A stretch of DNA of 64,000 nt from Alicyclobacillus sp. SO9 (GCF_016406125.1 NZ_CP066339.1:186001-250000); one strand, 5' to 3'; shown: positions 17,305 through 26,777, counted from the stretch's first letter. Numbers and translations are program-made. The notes: generated from the letters alone by a model not told the origin.

Positions 17305-17320
17305 TGGTTAATGATAACCA
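17305..17320. promoter_or_regulatory. Palindrome upstream of the response regulator
   Basis: TGGTTA-ATGA-TAACCA, a perfect 6-bp inverted repeat about 130 bases upstream of the regulator gene. It could be an autoregulatory site; no T-tract follows. Confidence 0.35.
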
Positions 17321-17386
17321 GCTTAGACGACAAACTTTAGGATAGTCTTAAACCACATTTCTTATTGGGCGGCGCCGGCCATGGGC

Positions 17387-17428
17387 AACAGGCAACGCGA
17401 AACAGGCAGCGCAAAACAGGCAACGGGA
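17387..17428. repeat. 14-bp tandem repeat, three copies
   Basis: Three imperfect copies of AACAGGCARCGCRA between the regulator promoter region and the terminator of the secreted coiled-coil gene. Confidence 0.75.
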
Positions 17429-17442
17429 AATCAAAATATACT

Positions 17443-17512
17443 AAAACAGACTGCCTGCAGCGCACAGACTTCGGTAGAAGTCCAGAGCATGCGCTGTGGC
17501 AGCCTGTCTTTT
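17443..17512 (-). terminator. Long bidirectional terminator-like hairpin
   Basis: A long imperfect stem: AAAACAGACTGCC and CAGCGCA on the left pair with TGCGCTG and GGCAGCCTGTCTTTT on the right, capped by GACTTC-ggta-GAAGTC. A-tract and T-tract flank it, so it can act on both strands. It lies about 80 bases downstream of the secreted coiled-coil gene. Confidence 0.7.
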
Positions 17513-17591
17513 GAATCTATGTGAAATTCGGGGGATACCTCTCCTCTAAGCTATTTGAAATGGGCAGAGAGTGAAGAGAGGTGAGATAAAC

Positions 17592-18716
17592 TCAATCTCC
17601 CGAATTGAACTGAAACTTTACGTTGCCGGAGCCTTTCAGACTGTGGCCGAGCAAGCTGCCCGAGAGCATTCCCCATGCTCCTGTGTTCGAGTTCAAGTTA
17701 AAATTGTCGTCAGATGACTTCTGGCTGTCGCTCGTCTTGGTTGATGTCTTGCTGGACTCCTGTTCCTGATTTTGCCCAGTTTGATTGTCTTCGGTCGTTG
17801 CCTGGACAGTGCTCTGAACCGTATTTACGATGCTAGAAGTTACGGTATTAGCGCCGGCTGATGTCTTCGTTCCTGTGTGAGTCGAGGCGCTTGTGCTGCC
17901 GGATGCGGTCGATCCCGATGTCGATCCGCTTGCACTTTGCTTTGAGAAAGCCTGATTGCTGGCTTGGAGCGCACTCGTTACGCTCTGCAGCTTGGAAACC
18001 GCCGTTTTCATTGCTTGTGTCTTTTGTTTCAGGCGCGCATCTGCGTTGTCAATGGCCTGAATTGCGTTTGTCAGATGTCCGTCTTTTTGGAATGTGGCAC
18101 CGGATGCTGCATTTTTCATTTCCGAGAGCTGAGCTTTCGCTGCCTGTCTCAAAGTCGAAATAATCTGCTGGGCCTGGGTCACTGCTGTACTTAATCCTGA
18201 TGTATTCCCCATTGAAACAGCTTGTTCAACTTGTGCAATATAGGCGTGCAGTGCCTGAATGAGTTGCTGGTGTTCTGCCTTATCGAGCTTTTGGTTAACA
18301 TGCAGTTGGTTGATTGCCTTATGCAAGTCCGCAACAGCTTGCATGTGCTGGGTATGTTTGGCTTGTGCAGCCGCTTTCTGGTTCATCCCATTATTTGAAT
18401 TTCCATGGGCTTTTGTTTGACCACTGTTACTGCTTGTATTCTGTGTATTTACGGAGACATTGCCGTCTGTGTTAGTTTGTGCCTTCATGTTGAAGTCTCC
18501 AGCTTTGAAAGAGCCTTTTCCGTTCATATGGAAATCTGCTTTCATTTTTCCTGAGTGATCCAATCCCAGCCCATGTCCGCGCAGGATACCCAATCCCTGG
18601 CCCTGACCGTGGCTATTGTTGCCCTGGCCGTGTCCGTTATCGGCTGCAAAAGCTACAATAGGCGAGAACATCAGGGCAGCGACAGCTCCAGTTGCAAGAA
18701 GTTTTGATCTTTTCAT
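17592..18716 (-). CDS. Secreted Gln/Ser-rich helical protein
   Basis: A 374-residue protein with a clear signal peptide (KRSKLLATGAVAALMFSPIV, then AFA-A cleavage). After a His/Gly/Asn-rich segment comes a long helical region (about residues 110-255) with heptad-like Gln/Ala/Leu content, then a Ser/Thr-rich linker with SGSTSGSTASGST, and a C-terminal segment. No enzymatic motif is visible and I do not recognise the family. The ATG at 18714-18716 is 8 bases after GGGAGGA; a longer start at 18740 would put the SD inside the gene. The small lipoprotein upstream has a similar composition, so the two may act together at the cell surface. Confidence 0.75.
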   Translation of the reverse strand: MKRSKLLATGAVAALMFSPIVAFAADNGHGQGNNSHGQGQGLGILRGHGLGLDHSGKMKADFHMNGKGSFKAGDFNMKAQTNTDGNVSVNTQNTSSNSGQTKAHGNSNNGMNQKAAAQAKHTQHMQAVADLHKAINQLHVNQKLDKAEHQQLIQALHAYIAQVEQAVSMGNTSGLSTAVTQAQQIISTLRQAAKAQLSEMKNAASGATFQKDGHLTNAIQAIDNADARLKQKTQAMKTAVSKLQSVTSALQASNQAFSKQSASGSTSGSTASGSTSASTHTGTKTSAGANTVTSSIVNTVQSTVQATTEDNQTGQNQEQESSKTSTKTSDSQKSSDDNFNLNSNTGAWGMLSGSLLGHSLKGSGNVKFQFNSGD

Positions 18717-18838
18717 AATGAAATTCCTCCCTTTTTCCAATTTCGTCCCAAACCTGCGGCTTGCTTCGAGGGACAGTGAATTTTTTTAATTCTTCTTGTA
18801 CTTTCTGCATGTCTTCGGAGTTGTTCTATGCCGGAAAT

Positions 18839-19111
18839 CTAGTGCAACTGGTTCACCGAGTTCACCAGCTTATTGACGGTGGATTGAGCTTTTCCAACCT
18901 GAGCTTTTGAGACTTTCGGACTTACGCCTTTGGCCGAAACCTTGGCGTCACTCTGCGAAACGCTGTTGCTGTTGTTTTTAGTCGTTGCGGTGCTCGCACT
19001 GCCCGAACTCCCTGGTTGATTAATAGCGTTGGCTTCCTGCTTCGAATCACACGCTGTCAATACTGTTAGTGATGAAATCAACACGGCTGCAACTACGATT
19101 CCTCTTCGCAT
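18839..19111 (-). CDS. Small lipoprotein, Ser/Asn/Lys-rich
   Basis: A 90-residue predicted lipoprotein: RRGIVVAAVLISSLTVLTAC contains the signal helix and lipobox TVLTAC. The mature part is short and polar, ending in SKAQVGKAQSTVNKLVNSV. The ATG at 19109-19111 is chosen because it starts at the basic n-region; the upstream extension to 19207 lacks features. It is transcribed in the same direction as the secreted helical protein, with 122 bases between them, and may form a unit with it. Family unknown. Confidence 0.65.
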   Translation of the reverse strand: MRRGIVVAAVLISSLTVLTACDSKQEANAINQPGSSGSASTATTKNNSNSVSQSDAKVSAKGVSPKVSKAQVGKAQSTVNKLVNSVNQLH

Positions 19112-19286
19112 CTTCACAACCCCTTCACCCTTCCTGTCTAGAAATAAGGTTTCGGCAAACTTGTATGTTTTCTGTCGGTAGTAGGCTGGATTTTTTCGGC
19201 AAGTCATGAATTGGATGCAAAGATTGTTCCATACGCGGGCACCATGAGTTTGAGCCAGATAGGATAGGTGGAAGGAGTCGAGAGCT

Positions 19287-20639
19287 ATGCCTGTAAAGCG
19301 TGCCGTTGTTCGCTCCGGGTCAAAGGGAACAAGTATCGAAGATGCACCATTAACGCCTTTTCATCAAAGACTTACAGTGTATTCTTCGGGCGGTCCGTTT
19401 CTTGATGGATATACACTTAGCATTATCGGTGTCGCTCTCACACAATTGGGTCCGCAGTTAAATCTCGGTCCCGTCTGGAGCGGTTTGATTGGTGCCTCCG
19501 CATTAGTGGGATTATTTATTGGAGGCTTCTTTGGCTATCTGACCGATCTCGTCGGCCGCCAAGTCATGTACACCATCGACCTCATGGTGTTCATCGTGGG
19601 TTCCGTCTTGCAGATGTTCATTACCAATGCTCCTGAATTGTTTACTTTGCGGCTCATCCTCGGGATTGCAGTAGGGGCCGATTACCCCATTGCAACATCC
19701 CTGCTTGCAGAATTCGCGCCCAAGAAATACCGCGGCGGTATGCTTGGCATGCAGATTCTAGCCTGGTACGTCGGTGCTACAGCAGCCTATATTGTAGGCG
19801 GGATACTGGCCTATTACGGCGGAATGAATGCCTGGCGCTGGATGCTTGGAAGTAGTGCTGTCCCTGCATTGGTCTTGGTATTCATGCGGTGGGGTACACC
19901 AGAATCACCCCGCTGGTTGATGAGTAAAGGAAGACAGAAAGAGGCAGACAAAATTGTGAAGGATGTCTTTGGCGATCACGCCAATGCACACGATATTGTT
20001 GAAGATACTGGTGAAACATCCTTTGGTACCGTGTTTTCCAAAGGCTACTTAAACAGAATTCTGTTTGTCGGCTTGTTTGAAATGCTGCAGGTCGCCCCCT
20101 TGTTTGCACTCTACACGTTTGGACCGCAGGTTCTCAAAGCCTACGGTGTAACCTCCGGGAGTTTCGCGAACTTAGGACTGATTGTTATCAGCATTTTGTT
20201 TCTCATTGGCTGTATTCCAGCCCTGTTTCTAGTGAACAAACTCGGCCGCAGGCCCATGATAATCTGGTCTTTTGCGCTCATGACCTTCGGGATTTTCTTA
20301 CTTGGCATCTTTCCCAAAGGACCAACGTGGATTGTATTCTTCGGATTTTTGGTATACGCCTTCTTCTCTGGCGGACCCAATGTACTTGACTGGATCTACC
20401 CAAATGAGATCTTCCCAACAGAAGTACGCGGAACGGCAGTTGGAATCGCAACATCTATCAGCCGTATCGGAGCCTTTCTCGGCACCTTTGTGCTCCCCAT
20501 CGGACTTGCCAGAATAGGGATCGGTCCAACCATGTTAATCGGAGCCGCAGTCACTTTCGCAGGCCTGCTCATCTCCATCTTCATGGCACCAGAAACAACC
20601 AACAAAACGTTGATTGAGGCAAGCTCGGTTGACGAGTAA
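19287..20639 (+). CDS. MFS transporter, sugar-porter/metabolite type
   Basis: A 450-residue protein with 12 predicted helices. It carries the DGY motif in helix 1 (GGPFLDGYTLS), motif A in GYLTDLVGRQ, the second copy in NKLGRRP, and the PESPRWL motif after helix 6. These are signatures of the sugar porter / metabolite:H+ symporter branch of MFS. The substrate cannot be told. GGAAGGAG is 9 bases upstream of the ATG. It is divergent from the small lipoprotein gene and followed by a 15-bp tandem array and a hairpin. Confidence 0.87.
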   Translation: MPVKRAVVRSGSKGTSIEDAPLTPFHQRLTVYSSGGPFLDGYTLSIIGVALTQLGPQLNLGPVWSGLIGASALVGLFIGGFFGYLTDLVGRQVMYTIDLMVFIVGSVLQMFITNAPELFTLRLILGIAVGADYPIATSLLAEFAPKKYRGGMLGMQILAWYVGATAAYIVGGILAYYGGMNAWRWMLGSSAVPALVLVFMRWGTPESPRWLMSKGRQKEADKIVKDVFGDHANAHDIVEDTGETSFGTVFSKGYLNRILFVGLFEMLQVAPLFALYTFGPQVLKAYGVTSGSFANLGLIVISILFLIGCIPALFLVNKLGRRPMIIWSFALMTFGIFLLGIFPKGPTWIVFFGFLVYAFFSGGPNVLDWIYPNEIFPTEVRGTAVGIATSISRIGAFLGTFVLPIGLARIGIGPTMLIGAAVTFAGLLISIFMAPETTNKTLIEASSVDE

Positions 20640-20704
20640 GACTGAGGCAGCCAGCGGTCCTCTTGAGTAGGCCAGAGGCAAAGGAAGGAAGGGCAAAGGA
20701 AGGA

Positions 20705-20749
20705 GAAGCATAAGGAGGAGAAGCATAAGGAGGAGAAGCATAAGGAGGA
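20705..20749. repeat. 15-bp tandem array after the MFS gene
   Basis: Three exact copies of GAAGCATAAGGAGGA, preceded by shorter AAAGGAAGGA repeats from about 20681. Each unit contains a TAA and an SD-like AGGAGG, but no reading frame follows. Confidence 0.9.
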
Positions 20750-20750
20750 G

Positions 20751-20773
20751 AATAAACGGATTTTCCGTTTATT
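20751..20773 (+). terminator. Hairpin downstream of the MFS gene
   Basis: AATAAACGGA-TTT-TCCGTTTATT, a perfect 10-bp stem with a 3-base loop, followed by TTCC only. A terminator or a processing site for the MFS transcript. Confidence 0.55.
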
Positions 20774-20896
20774 TCCTTTCCAAGGCACAAATGCAGCAAA
20801 ATCGAGTTAGGAAATCCGCGTAAATAGGGGCAAGCAGCAGAACGGTTGGCAGTGGAGGCTCCCAGTTCAAGCGAGGTCGTTCCGATACCGTTTGTT

Positions 20897-21135
20897 AATG
20901 ATCCTTTTGCGCACTATCAACGTCCTCGCCAAAAAATAGTGATCTTTCCAGTCACTATTCCAGTGGACAGTCTCAAATAGGGATCCCATTGATCCCTATC
21001 CCCCACAGTCCCAGGTAGACCTCCCGATATTAGTGTCCATTCATGACACTAATATCTTGGACAACTGGCATTAGGGATCATTGCGATCACAATCACATCA
21101 TCACTTCGGCAATAGGGATCTTTCGGGTCACTAAC
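20897..21135 (-). repeat. Six-dyad element, copy C (reverse)
   Basis: Dyad centres at 20906, 20947, 20988, 21041, 21082 and 21123 (steps 41, 41, 53, 41, 41), i.e. the element A architecture read on the minus strand. Slot 3 is a perfect 12-bp stem, GATATTAGTGTC and GACACTAATATC, around CATTCAT, two added base pairs compared with copy A. It lies between the MFS gene and the IS. Confidence 0.88.
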
Positions 21136-21340
21136 CGCCTCAGTTACACCCACTACTAGAGCACTCCGTTCACAAATCCGCCACAAATGGGTACCTGAAG
21201 TGGTGGGATGTGACCAGGCTGTGACGAGACTGTGACCAGATTGTGGCGAGGGGTGGTCCCATGAAGCTGGTCAGCACAAATAGCGATCCCTGGGATGCTT
21301 ATACGGGATTGGGGCTATTCGCCCGCACAAATAAGCTCCT

Positions 21341-23307
21341 GCCAGAGACTGTCGATGAACTAGATAGGATAAGAGTCTCCAATTTTTGAATTTAACTCGT
21401 TATATCTTGATATTTATCCATAATTCGCTTGTTTTCGTGTATAATTGAATTATCAAAAAACAAGCGGGAGTTGGAGATATGAGCGGGGTTAAGTACAAGA
21501 ACTTTGAGCAGGCTTCCTTCGAAGACCTAATGGTGTACTCGGCGATACCACCTCACCCATTCTGGGATATGGTGGCGAAACACATTGACTTTTCCTTCGC
21601 AAATAAGCTGTGTGCTCCTTTGTACTCGCCGCTCGGCCAGCACCCCTACGCCCCGTCGTTGAAACTGAAAATCCATCTCATACAGCGATACTACAATATT
21701 TCCGACCGAGAGATGGAATTAAAGATCGTCGGTGACATCTTTATCAAGCGATTCTTGGGTGTTCCGGTTTCGCTCGCCAAATTTGACCATAGCACAATTG
21801 CATTAGACAGGAGTCGACTTGGGGCGGACATATTTCATGCCTGTCATATGAACATCCTTGCTCAAGCCCTAAACCACGGTATGTGGGGCCAAGACGATGA
21901 CCGTTGGTTGGTGGATGCGTTCCACACCTATGCCAATGTTGCCGCGCCAAGTACATACGAGCTTATTCAACAGGCTGCCCAAAAGCTTGTACGTCACCTG
22001 AAACGTAGGAGCCCAGCACATTATGCACAACTGAAAGCAGACATGGATGTGGGGGTGTTCTTCCGCAAGCTCAAACGTGATGTTCGGGGGACTGAAAGGA
22101 ATCTCGCCTTCAGTAACCTATGCGTTTTAGGGTTTGGATTGGTGGCATGGATGAAACGCACAGAGGCTGACGAGGGGGTTACAAAATGGGAAGACCCCAG
22201 TGAACAGGAGACGGCAGAGCAACAATGCGAGGTGCTGCTGCGCATTTTGCGTGAAAATGTGGACTCAAAGGAACAGGATGAGGACTCATCCGGTTCATCT
22301 GACAGCAGTGGACCACAGAATAGAGGCTTTCAATACGCTGAACTGGGTCAAAAGGAGAAACCCGCCGACCGCGTAGTCAGTGCCCATGACCCAGAGGTAC
22401 GTATAGGGCACAAATCCAAGAAGCTGGCGTTTCTGGGTGACAAGACGCAAGTAGTGGAATCTGCAAGCTCTCACTTAGTCCTCAATGCAGAGCCGATCCC
22501 TGGTAATGAAGCGGATGGGGTTACACTGGAAAACGTGGTGAAGACGGTCGTGGAGCAGTTCGACAAACGCCCCAAGGAAGTGGTGGCAGACGCAGCTTAC
22601 GGAAGCGGGGAGAATCGCGATAAACTTGTCAACGGGTTACACATTCATCTGACCGCACCATTGACTAAAGTCACCAACCCTTCTGGCAAGGCATTTCGAA
22701 CGGAGGACTTCACATATTTACCGGAAGATGACGTGGTCGTGTGTCCTGAAGGGCAGAGATCGGTTCGCAGGACTCACATTAAGAAATCTAAGGGTTCGCA
22801 ATATGGATTTGCCGAACAAGTTTGTGGACAATGTTCTCTACGTGGGCAGTGTACCGACCATGCCAAAGGTCGCACTGTATTTGTAAGTGACTATTGGGCA
22901 CTGCTGCAAGAGGCAAAGAAGTATAATGCGAGCGCGCAAGGGCAAGAGGCGTTACGAGCTCGGTACGAAATTGAGCGCACCAATAACGAGATGAAACGCC
23001 ACCACGGGCTCGAAAGACCGCGAACCCGTGGCCGAAAGAAATTGCGAATTGACGTCAAAATTACGTCCATGGTCGTCAACGTCAAAGTCATGGTAAAGAC
23101 CCTGGTGGAACGTTGTAAACCGTTAGAGGCCCCCGTCTGCTCTTAGAAGAAAGCGAGAGTAAAAAATGGAGGGATTGACAGTGGAAATCCCACGATTTCT
23201 GTTACTGACAACCAAAAATATACCATTTGCATCCAATTCCTTTGAAAAAATTCCCTAACGAAGGAAAACAGGAGCCTTACAGCTCCTGTTAATAGACTGT
23301 CTCTGCC
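21341..23307 (+). mobile_element. IS1182-type insertion sequence
   Basis: A single-ORF insertion sequence. Candidate terminal inverted repeats are GCCAGAGACTGTCGATGAAC at the left and, read inward from the right, GGCAGAGACAGTCTATTAAC (16 of 20 positions agree). The right end also contains the hairpin ACAGGAGC..GCTCCTGT (about 23269-23289). I see no obvious target duplication; the left flank AAATAAGCTCCTG is complementary to CAGGAGTTTATTT about 60 bases past the right end, which suggests insertion into or next to a hairpin. End positions are tentative. Confidence 0.6.
21479..23146 (+). CDS. IS1182-family transposase
   Basis: A 555-residue DDE transposase. The N-terminal domain (IDFSFANKL..PYAPSLKLKIHLIQRYYNISDRE) is the usual IS1182/DUF772 start. 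The acidic triad candidates are Asp in RWLVDAFHTYANV, Asp in VVADAAYGSGENRD and Glu in RYEIERTNNEMKRHHGL. A Cys-rich ribbon (CPEGQ, CGQCSLRGQC) precedes the last helix. The gene is uninterrupted and should be active. GGGAGTTGGAG is upstream of the ATG and a TATAAT at 21440-21445 may be its -10. An acidic, Ser-rich stretch at about residues 260-280 is a linker. Confidence 0.9.
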   Translation: MSGVKYKNFEQASFEDLMVYSAIPPHPFWDMVAKHIDFSFANKLCAPLYSPLGQHPYAPSLKLKIHLIQRYYNISDREMELKIVGDIFIKRFLGVPVSLAKFDHSTIALDRSRLGADIFHACHMNILAQALNHGMWGQDDDRWLVDAFHTYANVAAPSTYELIQQAAQKLVRHLKRRSPAHYAQLKADMDVGVFFRKLKRDVRGTERNLAFSNLCVLGFGLVAWMKRTEADEGVTKWEDPSEQETAEQQCEVLLRILRENVDSKEQDEDSSGSSDSSGPQNRGFQYAELGQKEKPADRVVSAHDPEVRIGHKSKKLAFLGDKTQVVESASSHLVLNAEPIPGNEADGVTLENVVKTVVEQFDKRPKEVVADAAYGSGENRDKLVNGLHIHLTAPLTKVTNPSGKAFRTEDFTYLPEDDVVVCPEGQRSVRRTHIKKSKGSQYGFAEQVCGQCSLRGQCTDHAKGRTVFVSDYWALLQEAKKYNASAQGQEALRARYEIERTNNEMKRHHGLERPRTRGRKKLRIDVKITSMVVNVKVMVKTLVERCKPLEAPVCS

Positions 23308-23679
23308 AAGTGCTTAAGTACCCCAAAGGGTGTCGAATCCTGAGACAAACTTAGAAATAAGCTTGTCTCAGGAGTTTATTTGGGTGGTCAGACCCTGATT
23401 TTAGACGATAAGCGCTTCTCGGATCTCTATTTCCCAGCCCTCCCGCTCCAGCGCTGGCCTCCGGCTCCAGCCCTCCGGCTCCAGCGCTGGCCCCCGAAGC
23501 TTTTGCCCGTCGGTCCCAGACCTCTGCAGTCGCTTTGTCTCCGCCCCCGGCGTCCCCCAGCGCCCCCAGCGCCCCCAGCAACCCAGCAACCCAGCAACCC
23601 AGCAACCCAGCGCCCCACCTCGAGCCTTCCCCTCGTCACACTCCAGCCCTCCGATTCCGGCCCCGTCCTTCCCCAGTGC
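23308..23679. repeat. GC-rich low-complexity region after aspartase
   Basis: The first part holds the AAATAAGC..TTTATTT hairpin at about 23353-23380. From about 23440 on, degenerate CTCCAGCGCTGGCC and CAGCAACC repeats run into the 3' end of the aspartase gene. No gene is supported; long frames across it are composition artefacts. Confidence 0.7.
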
Positions 23680-25179
23680 CTACACCGGCCTTCCGCCTGC
23701 ATCTGGAGATGCATCTCCAGATGCGCCGGCGATGCCAGGGTGCGTCATGGCGAACACGTCCAAAATCTGATTCAACTGTTCCTCACTCAAAATTCCGTCT
23801 CGCAGACACAAGTCGCGCACAGACTCTCCCGTGGCGATGGCTTCATGCGCCAGTCGAGAGGCAGTTTCGTAGCCAATGTGCGGGTTGAGGGCAGTGATGA
23901 TTCCTACACTGTTATCCACATACTCCTTGCATCGCGCTTCGTTCGCTTCCATTCCCTCAATGGCATAGCTTCGAAATACTGTCGCAGCTTGCGTCATGAT
24001 GTTGATGCTCTCAATCAGGTTGAACACGAGCACGGGTTCCATCACGTTCAGTTCCAATTGGCCCGCGCCTGCAGCGTGTGTGACAGTCGCATCATTTCCA
24101 ATCACTTGAAACGCTACTTGGTTTACAACTTCGCAGATAACGGGATTGACTTTGCCTGGCATGATGGACGATCCCGGTTGTCTCTCCGGCAACCGAATCT
24201 CCGCAAACCCTGCCCTCGGTCCGGAAGCCAGGAGGCGTAAATCGTTGGCGATTTTGGAGAGGCTGACCGCGCAGACCTTTAAAGCTGATGAGAGTTCCGT
24301 GTAGGCATCCGTGTTTTGTGTAGCGTCAACCATGTCGCGTGCTGAAGTGAGGGGGAAGCCGGTGTTTTCAGCCAGAAGCTGCGACACGCGCCGGATGTAC
24401 CGTAAGTCTGCATTGAGTCCGGTTCCGACCGCAGTGGCACCCATGTTAATCGTGTACAGGTTGCTTTGTGTTGCACGGATACGGAGAATGTCTCGATTCA
24501 ACACTTCAGCGTATGCCTTCAACTCCTGCCCCAGGCGAATTGGGACGGCGTCCTGAAGGTGTGTGCGGCCAAGTTTGATGACGCCGTCGAAGGCTTCTGC
24601 CTTTTTGTAAAAGGCATCGCGCAAGCTTGTCAAAGCCGACAAAAGTTTCTGTAACAAAGTCAACAGAGCAATATGTGTGGCTGTCGGGAAGGAATCGTTG
24701 GTGGATTCGCTCATGTTCACATGGGTGTTGGGACTAATAATGGTGTAGTCGCCTTTCTGTCCGCCAAGGAGTTCAATCGATCGGTTTGCCAGAACCTCGT
24801 TTGTGTTCATGTTGATGGACGTGCCGGCGCCGCCTTGAATCGGATCGACCAGAAAATGGTGGTGCCACTGACCGCCGATGACCTCGTCAGCCGCTTGCAC
24901 AATGACATTTCCAATCCGCCGCTCAAGTAAACCCAGTTCCATGTTAGCAAGGGCAGCACAGCGCTTGACGATAGCCATGGACTGAATCAAAATCGGATGA
25001 AGTCGATATCCGGTTATTGGGAAGTTCTCCACAGCACGCATCGTTTGAATACCGTAATAAGCCTCCTGAGGCAACTGCTTGCTGCCGAGAAAATCACGTT
25101 CAATTCGCGTACTGGTATTGCCAGCGTTATTTCCGTTGGAACCTCTGCCGTGAGGATAACTCGCTTCTCCAAAATCCAT
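23680..25179 (-). CDS. aspA: Aspartate ammonia-lyase
   Basis: A 499-residue member of the aspartase/fumarase superfamily. The signature loop GSSIMPGKVNPV (about residues 336-347) holds the catalytic Ser; TNDSFPTATHIALL and GRTHLQDAVP are the other two conserved regions. PGKVNPVICEVVNQVAFQVIGND resembles aspartase more than fumarase. It converts L-aspartate to fumarate and ammonia. The C-terminus has an extra ASGDASPDAGGRPV tail that is encoded by the edge of the GC-rich repeat region, so the tail may be a slippage product. The N-terminus is also about 15 residues longer than usual. A hexanucleotide array lies 60-160 bases upstream of the start. Confidence 0.9.
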   Translation of the reverse strand: MDFGEASYPHGRGSNGNNAGNTSTRIERDFLGSKQLPQEAYYGIQTMRAVENFPITGYRLHPILIQSMAIVKRCAALANMELGLLERRIGNVIVQAADEVIGGQWHHHFLVDPIQGGAGTSINMNTNEVLANRSIELLGGQKGDYTIISPNTHVNMSESTNDSFPTATHIALLTLLQKLLSALTSLRDAFYKKAEAFDGVIKLGRTHLQDAVPIRLGQELKAYAEVLNRDILRIRATQSNLYTINMGATAVGTGLNADLRYIRRVSQLLAENTGFPLTSARDMVDATQNTDAYTELSSALKVCAVSLSKIANDLRLLASGPRAGFAEIRLPERQPGSSIMPGKVNPVICEVVNQVAFQVIGNDATVTHAAGAGQLELNVMEPVLVFNLIESINIMTQAATVFRSYAIEGMEANEARCKEYVDNSVGIITALNPHIGYETASRLAHEAIATGESVRDLCLRDGILSEEQLNQILDVFAMTHPGIAGASGDASPDAGGRPV

Positions 25180-25237
25180 GTGTCGACACGCCTTTCCCTA
25201 AGGTTCGAGCCTAACAGTATATATTTTCAGCTCCGGC

Positions 25238-25336
25238 TCAATCCCAATCCCAATCCCAATCTCAATCCCAAACTCAATATCAATATCAATATCAATATCA
25301 ATATCAATATCAATATCAATCTCAATCTCAATCTCC
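25238..25336. repeat. Hexanucleotide microsatellite between aspA and glycerate kinase
   Basis: About four CAATCC-type units, then seven exact CAATAT units (25275-25316), then three CAATCT units. It lies in the upstream region of aspA (minus strand) and about 300 bases before the glycerate kinase. The exact core could change length by slippage. The rest of the gap (25337-25637) shows no other clear signal. Confidence 0.9.
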
Positions 25337-25637
25337 AAATTGCTGCGTTAAGCACTTATAGTGTGGTTGATGAAGATTGATGTATGCATCGCCGACGACT
25401 TCCAGGCAAGGATATGAAATTGTTTGACAGGCAAGCGTATGAAATTGCCCAAACAGTGGAGTTGAAGGTCGAATTGCCGCCATACCAGAGCGAGTGAACC
25501 AGAGTTCGGGTACAATCCAAAGAGAAGCAATCTGATTCTCAATGATAGGGCTAATGCCTGAATGTAACCGGTTTTCTATAATGAATCCAATCCAACAGCA
25601 CAGAGCCATCAGAACGAATGAGTAGGAAGTGAAGCGT

Positions 25638-26777
25638 GTGAAAGTCGTTATTGCGCCAGACTCGTTTAAAGGAAGTCTCACTGCCTCCCAAGTTGCAAAC
25701 ACCATTCAGAGAGCGTTTATCGCCGTTATGCCGGACGCATCGGTTGTGACGGTACCGATGGCAGACGGAGGAGAGGGGACATTGGATGCCCTCATCAACG
25801 CGACAAACGGCAAGAAGGTTGCTTGTACCGCACAGGGGCCACTGATGCATCCGGTTTCGACTCATTTCGGCGTGTTGGGGGACGGGGTAACAGCTGTCAT
25901 TGAAATGGCACAAGTATCAGGGTTAACGATGGTGCCGAAAGATCAGCTGAATCCTGAGTACACCTCCACTTACGGGGTTGGAGAACTGGTCACGCGTGCT
26001 CTGGACGAGGGCTACAGGAAGTTTGTCATTGGCGTTGGCGGCAGCGCTACAAACGACGGAGGTCTGGGACTGCTTCAGGCACTCGGCGGGAGGTTTCTTG
26101 ATGCACAGGGGCGCAACGTATCTCCCGTTGCAGGATCTCTATTCCAGATTCAGCATGTAGATTTGAGCGGACTTGACAGTCGGCTGCAAGAAAGCAAAAT
26201 CTCCATTGCCAGCGACGTCGAGAATCCGCTGTGCGGGTCAAATGGTGCATCCGCTGTGTTCGGTCCGCAAAAGGGTGCGACACCTCATCAAGTGAAAACA
26301 CTGGATGCCGCATTGTCTCACTACGCTGGACTTGTCGAAGAGAGCCTGGGGAAATCGTTGCAAGACTTGCCCGGTGCGGGTGCTGCGGGGGGAATCGGAT
26401 TTGCCTTGATGGCACTCGGAGCTGTCTTTGCGTCAGGCGGAAAATTAGTTGCATTCACGGCAGGCTTGGATAAGCAATTGGAAGGGGCCGACTACGTAAT
26501 TACGGGCGAAGGACAAACAGACAGCCAAACTCTGTTTGGCAAGGTCCCGTATGTCGTGGCCCAGCTTGCACAGGCACAAAAGGTTAAACCCATATTGCTC
26601 TCAGGCAGCTTAGCCGAGACCGCAGGTGAAAGCTTTCATCGGCTCAAGGAAACATTTGTCAGTATTCATTCCATTCTATCAAGGCCGATGACGACAGCCG
26701 AGGCAATGGCCGATGCAGAATCGCTTCTTTACACAAGTGCCTGGAATCTTGCGAAGCTTCTTGCTCTAACGTACTGA
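25638..26777 (+). CDS. Glycerate kinase (GlxK/GarK family)
   Basis: A 379-residue type-2 glycerate kinase. The N-terminus VKVVIAPDSFKGSLTA is the hallmark of the family, followed by MADGGEGTLDAL, GVGGSATNDGGLGLLQALG and GAGAAGGIGFAL. It phosphorylates D-glycerate to 2-phosphoglycerate with ATP, feeding glycerate into glycolysis. The GTG at 25638 is 8 bases after AGGAAG and begins at the family's usual first residue; a GTG at 25629 is the alternative. It is followed by an APC permease on the same strand. Confidence 0.93.
   Translation: MKVVIAPDSFKGSLTASQVANTIQRAFIAVMPDASVVTVPMADGGEGTLDALINATNGKKVACTAQGPLMHPVSTHFGVLGDGVTAVIEMAQVSGLTMVPKDQLNPEYTSTYGVGELVTRALDEGYRKFVIGVGGSATNDGGLGLLQALGGRFLDAQGRNVSPVAGSLFQIQHVDLSGLDSRLQESKISIASDVENPLCGSNGASAVFGPQKGATPHQVKTLDAALSHYAGLVEESLGKSLQDLPGAGAAGGIGFALMALGAVFASGGKLVAFTAGLDKQLEGADYVITGEGQTDSQTLFGKVPYVVAQLAQAQKVKPILLSGSLAETAGESFHRLKETFVSIHSILSRPMTTAEAMADAESLLYTSAWNLAKLLALTY

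Noticed and set aside
20751-20773. Start of a small gene after the repeated AGGAGG sites at 20.7 kb
   Set aside because: The SD-like runs belong to the 15-bp array and no open frame with a start codon follows.
23380-24240. A 286-codon plus-strand open frame across the aspartase 3' region
   Set aside because: It is antisense to aspA and begins in GC-rich repeats rich in Pro/Ala/Ser codons; aspA on the other strand has all family motifs.
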